Shown here piece after piece: positions 21,596 through 29,528 of a stretch of 64,000 bases of DNA. The stretch is taken from contig NZ_AP027274.1 of the NCBI RefSeq assembly GCF_030295705.1, positions 1,550,001 to 1,614,000 of the forward strand. The letters run 5' to 3'. The DNA is from Polynucleobacter sp. TUM22923 (lineage in GTDB: Bacteria; Pseudomonadota; Gammaproteobacteria; Burkholderiales; Burkholderiaceae). A model generated the notes under the pieces. That model was not told the origin of the DNA. It saw nothing but the letters and a program-made list of their open reading frames with translations, and did no database searches. The translations under genes and the position numbers were made by a program. Numbering within the stretch: position 1 is the first letter of the stretch; the number at the start of each line of letters is the position of its first letter.

Positions 21596-22582
21596 ATGGC
21601 AACGTTTCGCAAAAGAAGTAATGGTAGATGGCAAGCACGGGTGAGACATCAGGGGCAAATCCCTGTCACCAAGACCTTTATTCACAAAGTAGATGCAGAG
21701 CGCTGGGCAAAGCAAGTTGAAGTTGAGTTAGATAAGGGCAGCTTTGTTAATCACGCCTTCGCAGAGCGCACGACATTTAAAGATCTCATAGAGCGCTATA
21801 CCTTGGAGGTGCTACCTACGATGCGAGGTGGTACTGCCGATTCGATACGATTAAGAGCCCTAGCCAGAAAGCCGATAGCACAGCTCAATATGGTTGCTCT
21901 AACACCGCAAAAGATTGCCCAATATAGAGATGAGCGACTAAAAGAAATTGCGCCCAGTACAGTTACTAGAGAGTTAGCCTACTTCTCCTCAATCATCAAT
22001 CACGCAAGACGAGAATGGGGTATCAATATCAGTAACCCCGTACTTCTGGTTAAAAGACCGGTGGGGACATTAAGTAGAAGTCGCATGCTAAGTGATGATG
22101 AATGGCATAGGCTGATGGAGGCTTTAAGACCTGTCAGACAAAAAAGTATTTGGATGCAACCCCTAGTAAGGTTGGCGCTTGAGACCGCAATGCGAAGAGG
22201 CGAGCTGTTATCACTGCACTGGGAGCAAATTAATCTTCTCAAGCGCACCGCAACCTTGCTCATTACAAAGAATGGTGACAGGCGCATAGTGCCACTATCG
22301 ACTACAGCGATAGAAATCCTTAGAGGACTTCCAAGAAACATAAATGGGCCAGTCTTTCCGATAACTCATGAAGTTGTATCGCAAGCTTTTAATAGAGCAC
22401 GTAAGGCAGCTGAAATAAAAGACATCCACTTCCATGACCTACGCCATATGGCGATTACTAGGCTTGCTGAGAAGCTTCCTAACTTGATTGAACTATCGGC
22501 AGTATCAGGGCACAAAAGCTTGGCTATGCTAAAAAGGTACTATCACCCAAATCCAGAATTGCTTGCCGAGAAGTTAGGGTGA
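21596..22582 (+). CDS. int: tyrosine recombinase/integrase
   Basis: The integrase should catalyse site-specific insertion and excision of the element at moaC. The 328-residue protein has an N-terminal AP2-like DNA-binding segment (RKRSNGRWQARVRHQG), a core-binding domain (about 60-150) and a catalytic domain with the expected residues: R in ETAMRRGELLSL, K in TKNGDRRIVPL, HDLRH, and GHKSLAMLKRYYH ending with the nucleophilic tyrosine. The ATG at 21596 follows AAAAG weakly. It is adjacent to the left attachment site and transcribed in the same direction as moaC. No excisionase gene is recognisable in the 169-bp AT-rich gap after it. Confidence 0.95.
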   Translation: MATFRKRSNGRWQARVRHQGQIPVTKTFIHKVDAERWAKQVEVELDKGSFVNHAFAERTTFKDLIERYTLEVLPTMRGGTADSIRLRALARKPIAQLNMVALTPQKIAQYRDERLKEIAPSTVTRELAYFSSIINHARREWGINISNPVLLVKRPVGTLSRSRMLSDDEWHRLMEALRPVRQKSIWMQPLVRLALETAMRRGELLSLHWEQINLLKRTATLLITKNGDRRIVPLSTTAIEILRGLPRNINGPVFPITHEVVSQAFNRARKAAEIKDIHFHDLRHMAITRLAEKLPNLIELSAVSGHKSLAMLKRYYHPNPELLAEKLG

Positions 22583-22751
22583 AAAAAAATTTGTTGTATT
22601 AAAACATCTATCAAAAAAATACATAACTAAATGAATTAATTAAGAAAAGTTCCTCAATACATCTTTATAGGAAGTTATTATTTTTATCATTGTGCACCCT
22701 TAAAAAACATATAAAAATGAATCCTGTTATGAATAACTTAAGGAATTAATC

Positions 22752-23279
22752 GTGTCAATAAATGCAAAAAGTAATGAAGCGACCTGGCTAAAACCGCTAT
22801 TTAAAAATATCCCTGAAGCACTAAAGAAGCAAGGGTGGGCGGTATGGAAGGCTGAGCCACGAGAGGGAAAGATTGGCAAGTTTAATAAAGCGCCAATTAA
22901 CCCGCTAACTGGCAATAAGGTGGGCTCAAATCAGCCGGGAAAGTTTATTACCTACGAACAGGCTAAGGCAGCCTATGAGGCGGGAAGTTACACGGGAGTG
23001 GGTGTACTTCTAACCGGCAATGGAATCATTGGGATAGATATTGATGATGCGGAGGAACTTTTCAAACTAAGACCAGAAATTAAAGAATGGGTTGATGGCG
23101 CTATTTCAGAAGGTGCTTATTGCGAAATATCACCTAGCGGAAATGGTTACAGACTATTTGTTTACGGAAAGCTTCCGGTTGACTGTAGAAAAAAGCAAGG
23201 CGGCTTAGAAATATATGACGATGTACGCTTTTTAACGGTTACAGGTAATGTTATCTCAGCTAAAAAGGTTGCGCAATGA
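22752..23279 (+). CDS. PrimPol-type (archaeo-eukaryotic primase fold) replication protein
   Basis: A 175-residue protein like the catalytic half of phage NrS-1-type primase-polymerases. KQGWAVWKAEPREGKIGKFNKAP binds nucleotides in this group, GVGVLLTGNGIIGIDIDD carries the metal-binding DxD motif, ISPSGNGYRLFV takes the place of the sGxGxH motif (an arginine stands where histidine is common), and LEIYDDVRFLTVTGN is the third motif. It probably primes or copies element DNA. Its stop overlaps the start of the next gene by 4 bp (ATGA), so the two proteins are co-translated. The upstream 22583-22751 gap is AT-rich with no gene. Confidence 0.8.
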   Translation: MSINAKSNEATWLKPLFKNIPEALKKQGWAVWKAEPREGKIGKFNKAPINPLTGNKVGSNQPGKFITYEQAKAAYEAGSYTGVGVLLTGNGIIGIDIDDAEELFKLRPEIKEWVDGAISEGAYCEISPSGNGYRLFVYGKLPVDCRKKQGGLEIYDDVRFLTVTGNVISAKKVAQ

Positions 23280-24859
23280 ACTATCAACTCATTCAAGGTC
23301 AACATTTGACAGACTCTTTTTTAAAGTTGCTACCATCCAGTTCATTGCAGACAAATAAACAAGACTACTCCAGCGGTACAAGCGGGTCAGTTCTTGAGCT
23401 GTCAATGGATTTAAAGTTAAAACTATCTCAAATTTTTATGGCTAATGCTCTACTAGATAAGCAATATAAAGAGTTATTTAACGGCGACCTATCCAAATAT
23501 GACAATGACCATTCAGCTGGAGATTTAGCTCTCATAGGATATTTTGTAAGGCAGGGATTGAGTACATCTGAGGCAGATACTGCATTTAGGTACTCTAAAC
23601 TCTATAGAGTCAAGTGGGACTCAAAACGTGGGGCACAGACTTATGGGGAAATCACTATCAAAAAGGCTTTTGAAGGAGCCGAATCACCGCATGTAAAACA
23701 AGAATCTAAAAACACTAATTCTGGCATCTCATTTCTTCATCATGATAATTACCAGCCCACCTATCATCCTCAAGGAATGACGGCTAGAACATTTGTAGGC
23801 CCTAATATTTGTATAGGTACGAGACTTTTCCCCTCAAAGGCACTCTCCTCTTTAGTTGCCTTAGGTGGGGTTGGTAAGACTTCTGTCTTAATGTCCATCG
23901 GCATTCATTTAGCAGCAGGAAAAGCTTGGAATCAGCACCCCCTTACACAGCAAAAAGTAGCGATGTTCTTTTGCGAGGAGACGCAAGAAGAAATTGATCG
24001 CAAGTTTAGCGCCATAGTTGATAGTTGGTCACTGCAAGACAGAGAGAAAGCCATTGAAAACTTTAGGGCAATTTCTTTTATAGGAAAGGATGCTCGACTG
24101 ACCCTTATCAGTGGAAAGCAATATACAGGTTCGGGGATGACTGAGAAAATTCTTCAACTTTTAGAAGAATTTGGACTAAAAGATGGCTTAGTTATTTTTG
24201 ATCATACCCAAGGATTTACATCTGGTGACCTGAATTCCTCAGAAACCTCGACCTCAATCTGTCTAGAGGCAAACAAAATAGTTGAGGCTACAGGGGCTGC
24301 CGTAGTGCTTGCTGCCCACGTTAGCAAGGCCAATATCAATGCAGATAGTGTAGGACAGGGTTTTGCAGTCGGCTCATTGGCTTTTGAAAATGCAACAAGG
24401 CAAATGTCCGGAATGACACATATGTCCACTGAACAAGCTAAGAAATTTGGCCTCGAAGGACTTCATAAGGATTATGTACGCCTTGGAGTTGCTAAAAATA
24501 GCTATGGTGAAATCACAGATGGTTTATGGCTTAAAAAGGTTTTTAGTCTTAAATTCCACACCGTTGTATTTGAGCCTGTGCAGTTATTTATACCAATCTC
24601 AACCGGAAAGTTAACAGCAAATCAACGATTAAGCTCACAAATTAAAGCCCATCTAGCTAAACATCTATTCACAACAAAAAATAATTTAGATGCACTCTCA
24701 GGGAAGGATGAGGACTTTAAAGCAAGTAAGGGGAAAATTAGAGATGCGGTGAAGGATTTGATTGATAGAGGCGAATTAATAATTCACTCAATCACGGAGG
24801 AAGAGCGCGAGCTACACCATCTGCCAAAACAAGTTAAAGAGGTATTAAGGGTTGCTTAA
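23276..24859 (+). CDS. RecA-fold replicative helicase (RepA-like) with PrimPol-associated N-terminal domain
   Basis: The 527-residue protein has an N-terminal region (about residues 75-135: AGDLALIGYFVRQG, FRYSKLYRVKWDSKR, YGEITIKKAF) that in NrS-1-type enzymes follows the PrimPol domain, and then an ATPase domain with Walker A GGVGKTS, VAMFFCEETQEE, Walker B LVIFDHTQGF and the sensor segment AAVVLAAHVSKAN, typical of RepA/DnaB-like hexameric helicases. Thus the PrimPol protein and this one together look like one primase-helicase machine split into two co-translated genes. The sequence is intact. It probably drives replication of the element in an excised form. Confidence 0.83.
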   Translation: MNYQLIQGQHLTDSFLKLLPSSSLQTNKQDYSSGTSGSVLELSMDLKLKLSQIFMANALLDKQYKELFNGDLSKYDNDHSAGDLALIGYFVRQGLSTSEADTAFRYSKLYRVKWDSKRGAQTYGEITIKKAFEGAESPHVKQESKNTNSGISFLHHDNYQPTYHPQGMTARTFVGPNICIGTRLFPSKALSSLVALGGVGKTSVLMSIGIHLAAGKAWNQHPLTQQKVAMFFCEETQEEIDRKFSAIVDSWSLQDREKAIENFRAISFIGKDARLTLISGKQYTGSGMTEKILQLLEEFGLKDGLVIFDHTQGFTSGDLNSSETSTSICLEANKIVEATGAAVVLAAHVSKANINADSVGQGFAVGSLAFENATRQMSGMTHMSTEQAKKFGLEGLHKDYVRLGVAKNSYGEITDGLWLKKVFSLKFHTVVFEPVQLFIPISTGKLTANQRLSSQIKAHLAKHLFTTKNNLDALSGKDEDFKASKGKIRDAVKDLIDRGELIIHSITEEERELHHLPKQVKEVLRVA

Positions 24860-25044
24860 ATCATGATCGCCAATCAGCCCGCCAAAGCAAATCTGCACTT
24901 AACAATAAAAACGGACTTCACAGCTATGATTTATAAAGATTGGTGCCCACTTTCTCTAGATCGCTTTTTGTTGGGTGGTATGGGCGGACTTCAAACCCAT
25001 AATGGCAATAGGTTTAAGCCCGCCTCATATTTACTACGTCTAAA

Positions 25045-25076
25045 GACGTTATCCCCGCTTTGGCGGGATATACGTC
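25045..25076 (+). terminator. hairpin after the PrimPol-helicase operon
   Basis: GACGT...ACGTC closes an inner near-perfect stem (TATCCCCGC/GCGGGATA, one bulge) with a TTTG loop, followed within 10 bp by a T-rich tract (CTTTTCTTTTT). It most likely ends the replication operon; an origin-related structure cannot be excluded. The surrounding 24860-25179 stretch has no convincing gene. Confidence 0.5.
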
Positions 25077-25113
25077 AGACAGTCTTTTCTTTTTGTGTAA
25101 TACAGAAATTTGT

Positions 25114-25679
25114 CTCGGTCATAGGTATGGCGGTTAACTTTAAAGGCCGCCTGCCTGACCCCTTTATTAAGGTGCAAATATGATTAAAAACCCTGAGCCT
25201 TTATTAGTTACTGCTGGTGGCAAGATAATTTGTCGGCGTTGTAAAGCCCAGTCATCTCGAACAAAGCTGCAGTGTGCTAAACCTGCTCTGAATGGCAAGG
25301 CAGTATGCTCAAGCCATGGCGGTAGAAGTACTGGGCCAAAAACAAAAGAAGGCAAAGCAAAGATACGAGCAGCCCACTATAAGCATGGTGAAGAGACTTT
25401 AGAAGCAAAAGCTGAGCGTAGTGAGAAGTCAACTATGTTTTATTACTTAGAGCTCATTGGTAATCATGTGGGGTTATTTGATGGGACCAATACTAATGGG
25501 CGTAAACCTAAGGGGGTGCTGGCTAAGCTTGACCTAAATGACCCAGAGCAACTTGTTCAAGCACTATCAAAAACACTACCTAAAGAAAAACCACCCTAAG
25601 GTGGTTATCTAGACTAAATAATGCGATCTATTGCTATCTTAACTAATCCTTACAAACCCACCGTATAAGTAGCCATCAC
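25114..25679. repeat. 566-bp direct repeat, copy 1
   Basis: Identical to 28963-29528 (offset 3849 bp) as far as I can compare base by base. It carries a complete 139-codon gene and, at its right edge, the last few codons of the autotransporter that is only complete beside copy 2. Copy 1 therefore looks like the derived duplicate. Confidence 0.9.
25180..25599 (+). CDS. small Cys/His protein with HGGRSTGPKT motif, copy 1
   Basis: A 139-residue protein starting with a putative zinc site (CRRCKAQSSRTKLQCAKPAL...VCSSHGG) followed by HGGRSTGPKTKEGKAKIRAA, a motif that recurs in many small phage and mobile-element proteins of unknown function. The C-terminal half is polar and helical. Its ATG is preceded by AAGGTG. 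An identical copy lies at 29029-29448 within the 566-bp repeat. Function is not established; nucleic-acid binding is a guess from the Cys/His cluster and basic charge. Confidence 0.7.
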   Translation: MIKNPEPLLVTAGGKIICRRCKAQSSRTKLQCAKPALNGKAVCSSHGGRSTGPKTKEGKAKIRAAHYKHGEETLEAKAERSEKSTMFYYLELIGNHVGLFDGTNTNGRKPKGVLAKLDLNDPEQLVQALSKTLPKEKPP

Positions 25680-25764
25680 CGTGCCAACGATACAACATAT
25701 CAACTTGATCTTTTACTGCCCATATTTTAGCTATATCTTCTTTTAGATCAAATTTAGTTTTCAT
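25639..25764 (-). CDS. 41-residue ORF coupled to a phage-like small gene, tail replaced by the repeat
   Basis: ATG 25764 overlaps the stop of the 61-residue gene upstream (ATGA), so it would be co-translated. The product begins MKTKFDLKEDIAKIWAVKDQ; its last roughly 13 codons fall inside the 566-bp repeat, where they are read in a frame different from the autotransporter. The original C-terminus was probably lost when the repeat was inserted. No family recognised. Confidence 0.45.
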   Translation of the reverse strand: MKTKFDLKEDIAKIWAVKDQVDMLYRWHGDGYLYGGFVRIS

Positions 25765-25946
25765 GCTTCCTCCACTGGTATCCAGCTTTTAACTGATGTA
25801 CTTAACAACCGTACTTCTGCCTGGGCATTTAAACAATGATCGTGTGCTTTCACAAAGTTTTGATTAACCAGCGCATCATGCGCCGCTTTGATTTCTTTTA
25901 GTGCTTCTAAGTAATATACTGAATAATCTATTTTAACATTCCCCAT
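25761..25946 (-). CDS. 61-residue phage-like hypothetical protein
   Basis: A small acidic-helical protein beginning MGNVKIDYSVYYLEALKEIK and ending SWIPVEEA. ATG 25946 lies 14 bp inside the end of the polymerase remnant and its stop overlaps the next ATG, so polymerase, this gene and the 41-residue ORF formed one phage-style operon on the minus strand. I do not recognise a family. A longer frame adds eight residues from 25970. Confidence 0.5.
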   Translation of the reverse strand: MGNVKIDYSVYYLEALKEIKAAHDALVNQNFVKAHDHCLNAQAEVRLLSTSVKSWIPVEEA

Positions 25947-26110
25947 AATTTCTGCCGTACCCTGCCTCACAATTTAAAGGCAACCCTTCCGCCCATTGCG
26001 GAACCCACTTCATACACTCTATAACATAGGCCATAGCCTCTTCTACTTCTGCCTCTTTAACAATACACGCTACTGCATCATGCACTGTCAATACGGTAAT
26101 CATCCCCTTT

Positions 26111-26935
26111 TTAACCTAAGCTAAAAGTAGAGGCTGGTACTGCAATTGCTAGTTTTTGTTTAGGAGTAATTCCTCCTAAACCCATATTGGGTCTTTCGTG
26201 ATTGTAGGTCCACATCCAGTGGGTTGCAAAATCTTGTACTTCATCAATCGATTCAAAGAGGTATTGATTAAGCCAGTCATATCTCACCGTACGGTTATAG
26301 CGTTCAATATAGGCATTTTGTTGTGGCTTACCTGGTTGGATGTAACTCATCTCTATCTGATGTTTAGCAGCCCATACAGTCAGGATGTTTCCTACGAGTT
26401 CGGGGCCATTGTCACAACGTATTTTTAAGGGCTTGCCACGCCATTCAATGATTTGATCGAGTGACCGGATCACTCGTACTGCGGGCATGGAAAAATCAAT
26501 ATCAATGGCCAAGGCCTCTCGATTAAAGTCATCGATCACATTAAAAAGGCGGATGGTTCTGCCGTCGTGCAACTGATCATGCATAAAATCAATCGACCAA
26601 GTGTCATTAATGCCTTGGGGTACAGCTAGTGGTAAAGGCTTTTCCCGAACCAAGCGTTTATGGGGTTTGATGCGTAAATTGAGCTCTAGTTCCTTATAGA
26701 TCCGATAAACCCGTTTGTGATTCCATTTAAATCCCTTCACGTTACGCAAGAACAGGTAGCAAAGACCAAAGCCCCAGTTACGTTGATTGTGAGTAAGACG
26801 AACCAGCCAATCGGCAATGAGGGCATTGTCAGTCGACAGCTTGGGGCTATAGTGATAGCAGGTCTGGCTAATGACAAAGGTGTCGCACGCTAAGCGGATG
26901 CTCATACGACCCTTTTTTACTTCTTGGCTGGCCAT
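26111..26935 (-). CDS. IS3-family transposase OrfB (DDE integrase domain)
   Basis: The retroviral-integrase-like catalytic half of the transposase. Conserved acidic residues are in [16 protein letters not shown] and [10 protein letters not shown], followed by the basic helix usual for IS3 members; the C-terminus [19 protein letters not shown] is also characteristic. It is 274 residues from the first ATG, but is expected to be made mainly as an OrfAB fusion through a -1 frameshift at the end of orfA. Confidence 0.95.
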   Translation of the reverse strand: MASQEVKKGRMSIRLACDTFVISQTCYHYSPKLSTDNALIADWLVRLTHNQRNWGFGLCYLFLRNVKGFKWNHKRVYRIYKELELNLRIKPHKRLVREKPLPLAVPQGINDTWSIDFMHDQLHDGRTIRLFNVIDDFNREALAIDIDFSMPAVRVIRSLDQIIEWRGKPLKIRCDNGPELVGNILTVWAAKHQIEMSYIQPGKPQQNAYIERYNRTVRYDWLNQYLFESIDEVQDFATHWMWTYNHERPNMGLGGITPKQKLAIAVPASTFSLG

Positions 26936-26958
26936 CTCGCGGCGGCGAGATGGCCGAG

Positions 26959-27222
26959 TTACTTTTTTTGCAGAACTTCCTTTAAGACATCCGCCTGGAG
27001 TTGGACTTCGGCGTACATCTTCTTTAGGCGGGCATTTTCAAGCTCTAACTCTTTAACGCGGGACATCATAGAAGCATCCATACCGCCGTATTTAGAGCGC
27101 CACTTATAGAAGCTAGCAACGCTAATATTGTGCTCACGGCACAGTTCTGGGGCTGGCACGCCAGATTCGGCTTGTTTGAGGATGGCCATGATTTGGCTAT
27201 CGGTAAATCGGGAGGTCTTCAT
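26959..27222 (-). CDS. IS3-family transposase OrfA (helix-turn-helix)
   Basis: An 87-residue DNA-binding protein: [17 protein letters not shown] and [20 protein letters not shown] form the HTH, followed by a leucine-zipper-like coiled coil ([17 protein letters not shown]). The 3' end has A7 followed by G (plus-strand T run 26963-26969) immediately before the stop, a classic A-AAA-AAG slippery site, and orfB is in the -1 frame. Confidence 0.94.
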   Translation of the reverse strand: MKTSRFTDSQIMAILKQAESGVPAPELCREHNISVASFYKWRSKYGGMDASMMSRVKELELENARLKKMYAEVQLQADVLKEVLQKK

Positions 27223-28019
27223 AGAATTTCCTTTAAATCAAACTACATAGAAATTCTACTTTTAAATCAAGTTAAGCTAGGGGATGATTACCATACCACT
27301 CGATACTTTGACGCAATACGTACCATCTGTTCCCCAATAATACTTCGTGCCAACCCCTGACATATATTCTCTACTAGCTTACCGCCATATATTTTATTGA
27401 TCCCACGCTTCGCATTGTAGACATACTGGTTCTTACCGGCCTCATCTATGGTTTTGTTTAGATTTGGGTAACGTTGATACAGGCCATTAGGCATCAAAAT
27501 ACCCTCTGTGCCCATTACTTGAATACAATCATTACCTAACACTGTGGTCTGATTACCGGCCATCGCCTCAATTGTTTTACCCGCTTGTTCCCAAAGTTTA
27601 GGGATCATTGAATAGGTTCTGCGGTATACGTCGATAATATGGCGAGCTTCCCCTTCGTCAATTTCCGTACCAAACGTTTTGAGTTGCGTTTGGAATTTCG
27701 GAGCGCCAATGCTCTAACCCGCCCCGAGGATAGTCGTCTTACCCACGAACCTTTCCTCCTTTGTGATTTCACTAACTTCCTTGCCGTATATAGCAGATGC
27801 CATGATGCTGTAAATATCCTGTCCATTTTTAAATGCCTCCGTTAAATCGTCTTGTCCTGCTAGCCACGCTAGCACTCTTGCTTCAATCTGAGCTGAGTCA
27901 GCATCAATCATTAAGTACCCTTTAGGCGCCATGATAGCCTTCTTCAACTTCCCTCCGTTTGCCCCTCTACTTGGTAAATTCTGTAGGTTTATCTTATCAG
28001 CGCCACCCCAGCGTCCAGT

Positions 28020-28874
28020 ATGGGCAGCGTGACCGAGGAAATCATGGTGATTTGCTATGGATTTGGTGCAAATGGCAAAAGTGTGATGTCCAATGTCATT
28101 CAACATATTGCAGGTGGATATGGGAAAACAGGCTCCCCTAGCCTTCTAAAAGCCAGGCGGGATGATGATAGTAGCCCTCGCTCAGACATTGCTGGTTTGG
28201 CTGGTTATCGCTATATATCGCTTAATGAAATGCAAAGCGGAGACCGCCTTGATGAGCAAGTAGTAAAGCTTTTGGCAGGTAGAGAGGCAATTAGTGCCAG
28301 AGCTTTATATAAAGACCATATGACCTATAAGCCCTCGGGTAAGGTGTGGCTAAAAACAAACCATAAGCCAGTAGTCAAAGAAGATGATGATGGCATTTGG
28401 CGTAGGTTAGTTGTAATCCCATTTGCCCGTAAGTTTGCAGAGGCTGAAAGAGACCCCAATCTTGAAGAAAAGTTAATCCAAGAGGCTGATGGCATATTGG
28501 CATGGATTGTTGAGGGCGCTGTTCAGTGGCATAAGGGTGGCTTAGCTATATGCCAAACCATCAAACAAGAAAGCTCTGAATACAGAACAGAATCTGACTT
28601 GCTTGGACATTTCTTGACGGAAAAAATTGAATTTGACGCTACGGCTCGAGCAATTGAGGCAGATGTGTACTTTTATTACCAAAATTGGTGTCGTGCAAAC
28701 GGGACTAATCCACTCTCAAAGATTCGGCTTACCCAAAAACTTAAAGAGCGTGGAGCAAGACAACTGCCATCCAATGGGAAGCGCTATTACTCAGGCATAA
28801 AGTTAGTTGAATTTAAAGAAGTAGGTAGTATTTTTGAACCAGTGCAGGTAGTGCAGGTTTTATCGTTTTTCTAG
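28020..28874 (+). pseudogene. P4/D5-type primase-helicase, 5'-truncated
   Basis: The 284 residues are the helicase part of a phage or plasmid P4-type primase: Walker A GFGANGKS, Walker B YISLNEM, the arginine finger GIWRRLVVIPF and a C-terminal winged-helix region. The normal N-terminal primase domain and the start of the helicase domain are missing, because the frame begins at GSVTEEIMV right where it meets the truncated polymerase gene running the other way. It may still be translated from ATG 28020, but there is no good ribosome-binding site. Probably a remnant of a second, displaced replication module. Confidence 0.75.
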
Positions 28875-28962
28875 AAAGTCTTCCATGAAAGATTATTAAA
28901 AAGGTTTTTTATTTTGATACAAAAGTATGCACTCCCTGCACTTTGCAAAAGAATCGATAAGG

Positions 28963-29528
28963 CTCGGTCATAGGTATGGCGGTTAACTTTAAAGGCCGCC
29001 TGCCTGACCCCTTTATTAAGGTGCAAATATGATTAAAAACCCTGAGCCTTTATTAGTTACTGCTGGTGGCAAGATAATTTGTCGGCGTTGTAAAGCCCAG
29101 TCATCTCGAACAAAGCTGCAGTGTGCTAAACCTGCTCTGAATGGCAAGGCAGTATGCTCAAGCCATGGCGGTAGAAGTACTGGGCCAAAAACAAAAGAAG
29201 GCAAAGCAAAGATACGAGCAGCCCACTATAAGCATGGTGAAGAGACTTTAGAAGCAAAAGCTGAGCGTAGTGAGAAGTCAACTATGTTTTATTACTTAGA
29301 GCTCATTGGTAATCATGTGGGGTTATTTGATGGGACCAATACTAATGGGCGTAAACCTAAGGGGGTGCTGGCTAAGCTTGACCTAAATGACCCAGAGCAA
29401 CTTGTTCAAGCACTATCAAAAACACTACCTAAAGAAAAACCACCCTAAGGTGGTTATCTAGACTAAATAATGCGATCTATTGCTATCTTAACTAATCCTT
29501 ACAAACCCACCGTATAAGTAGCCATCAC
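28963..29528. repeat. 566-bp direct repeat, copy 2
   Basis: Second copy of the repeat at 25114-25679, here continuous with the full autotransporter gene at its right end and with the primase-helicase remnant at its left. Confidence 0.9.
29029..29448 (+). CDS. small Cys/His protein with HGGRSTGPKT motif, copy 2
   Basis: Identical in sequence to the protein at 25180-25599, including its ribosome-binding site. The two genes lie in the same orientation 3849 bp apart. Perfect identity implies a recent duplication or gene conversion. See copy 1 for the motif description. Confidence 0.7.
   Translation: MIKNPEPLLVTAGGKIICRRCKAQSSRTKLQCAKPALNGKAVCSSHGGRSTGPKTKEGKAKIRAAHYKHGEETLEAKAERSEKSTMFYYLELIGNHVGLFDGTNTNGRKPKGVLAKLDLNDPEQLVQALSKTLPKEKPP

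Larger units (their letters stand above)
26095..27292 (-). mobile_element. IS3-family element (IS407-like), 1198 bp
   Basis: Both ends carry the perfect 13-bp inverted repeat GGTAATCATCCCC, and a 4-bp direct target duplication ATAC flanks it (26091-26094 and 27293-27296). Size, 4-bp duplication and two overlapping frames fit the IS407 subgroup. It interrupts the DNA polymerase gene. Confidence 0.93.
25933..28030 (-). pseudogene. phage-type family-A DNA polymerase, disrupted
   Basis: Pieces in one reading frame give the C-terminal polymerase domain: AHTGRWGGADKINLQNLPSR, YLMIDADSAQIEARVLAWLAG (motif A), KEERFVGKTTILGAG (motif B), and, beyond the IS, LTVHDAVACIV (motif C) and WAEGLPL...GYGRNYGEC. 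Three lesions are visible. Its N-terminal half is missing, lost at a junction near 28030 with the primase-helicase gene. A TAG at 27714-27716 stands where a tyrosine is expected in motif B. A 1198-bp IS3 element (26095-27292) splits it just before motif C; removing it with one ATAC target copy restores RVVLTVHD in frame. It cannot make an active polymerase. Confidence 0.9.

Noticed and set aside
24863..25183. 106-codon frame after the helicase gene
   Set aside because: It reads through the terminator-like hairpin and into the 566-bp repeat, has no recognisable domain, and its tail is absent beside copy 2.
28020..28141. Second polymerase start (MLNDIGHHTFAIC...) at 28106
   Set aside because: These first residues are antisense of the primase-helicase Walker A region and not polymerase-like; it is a junction artefact.
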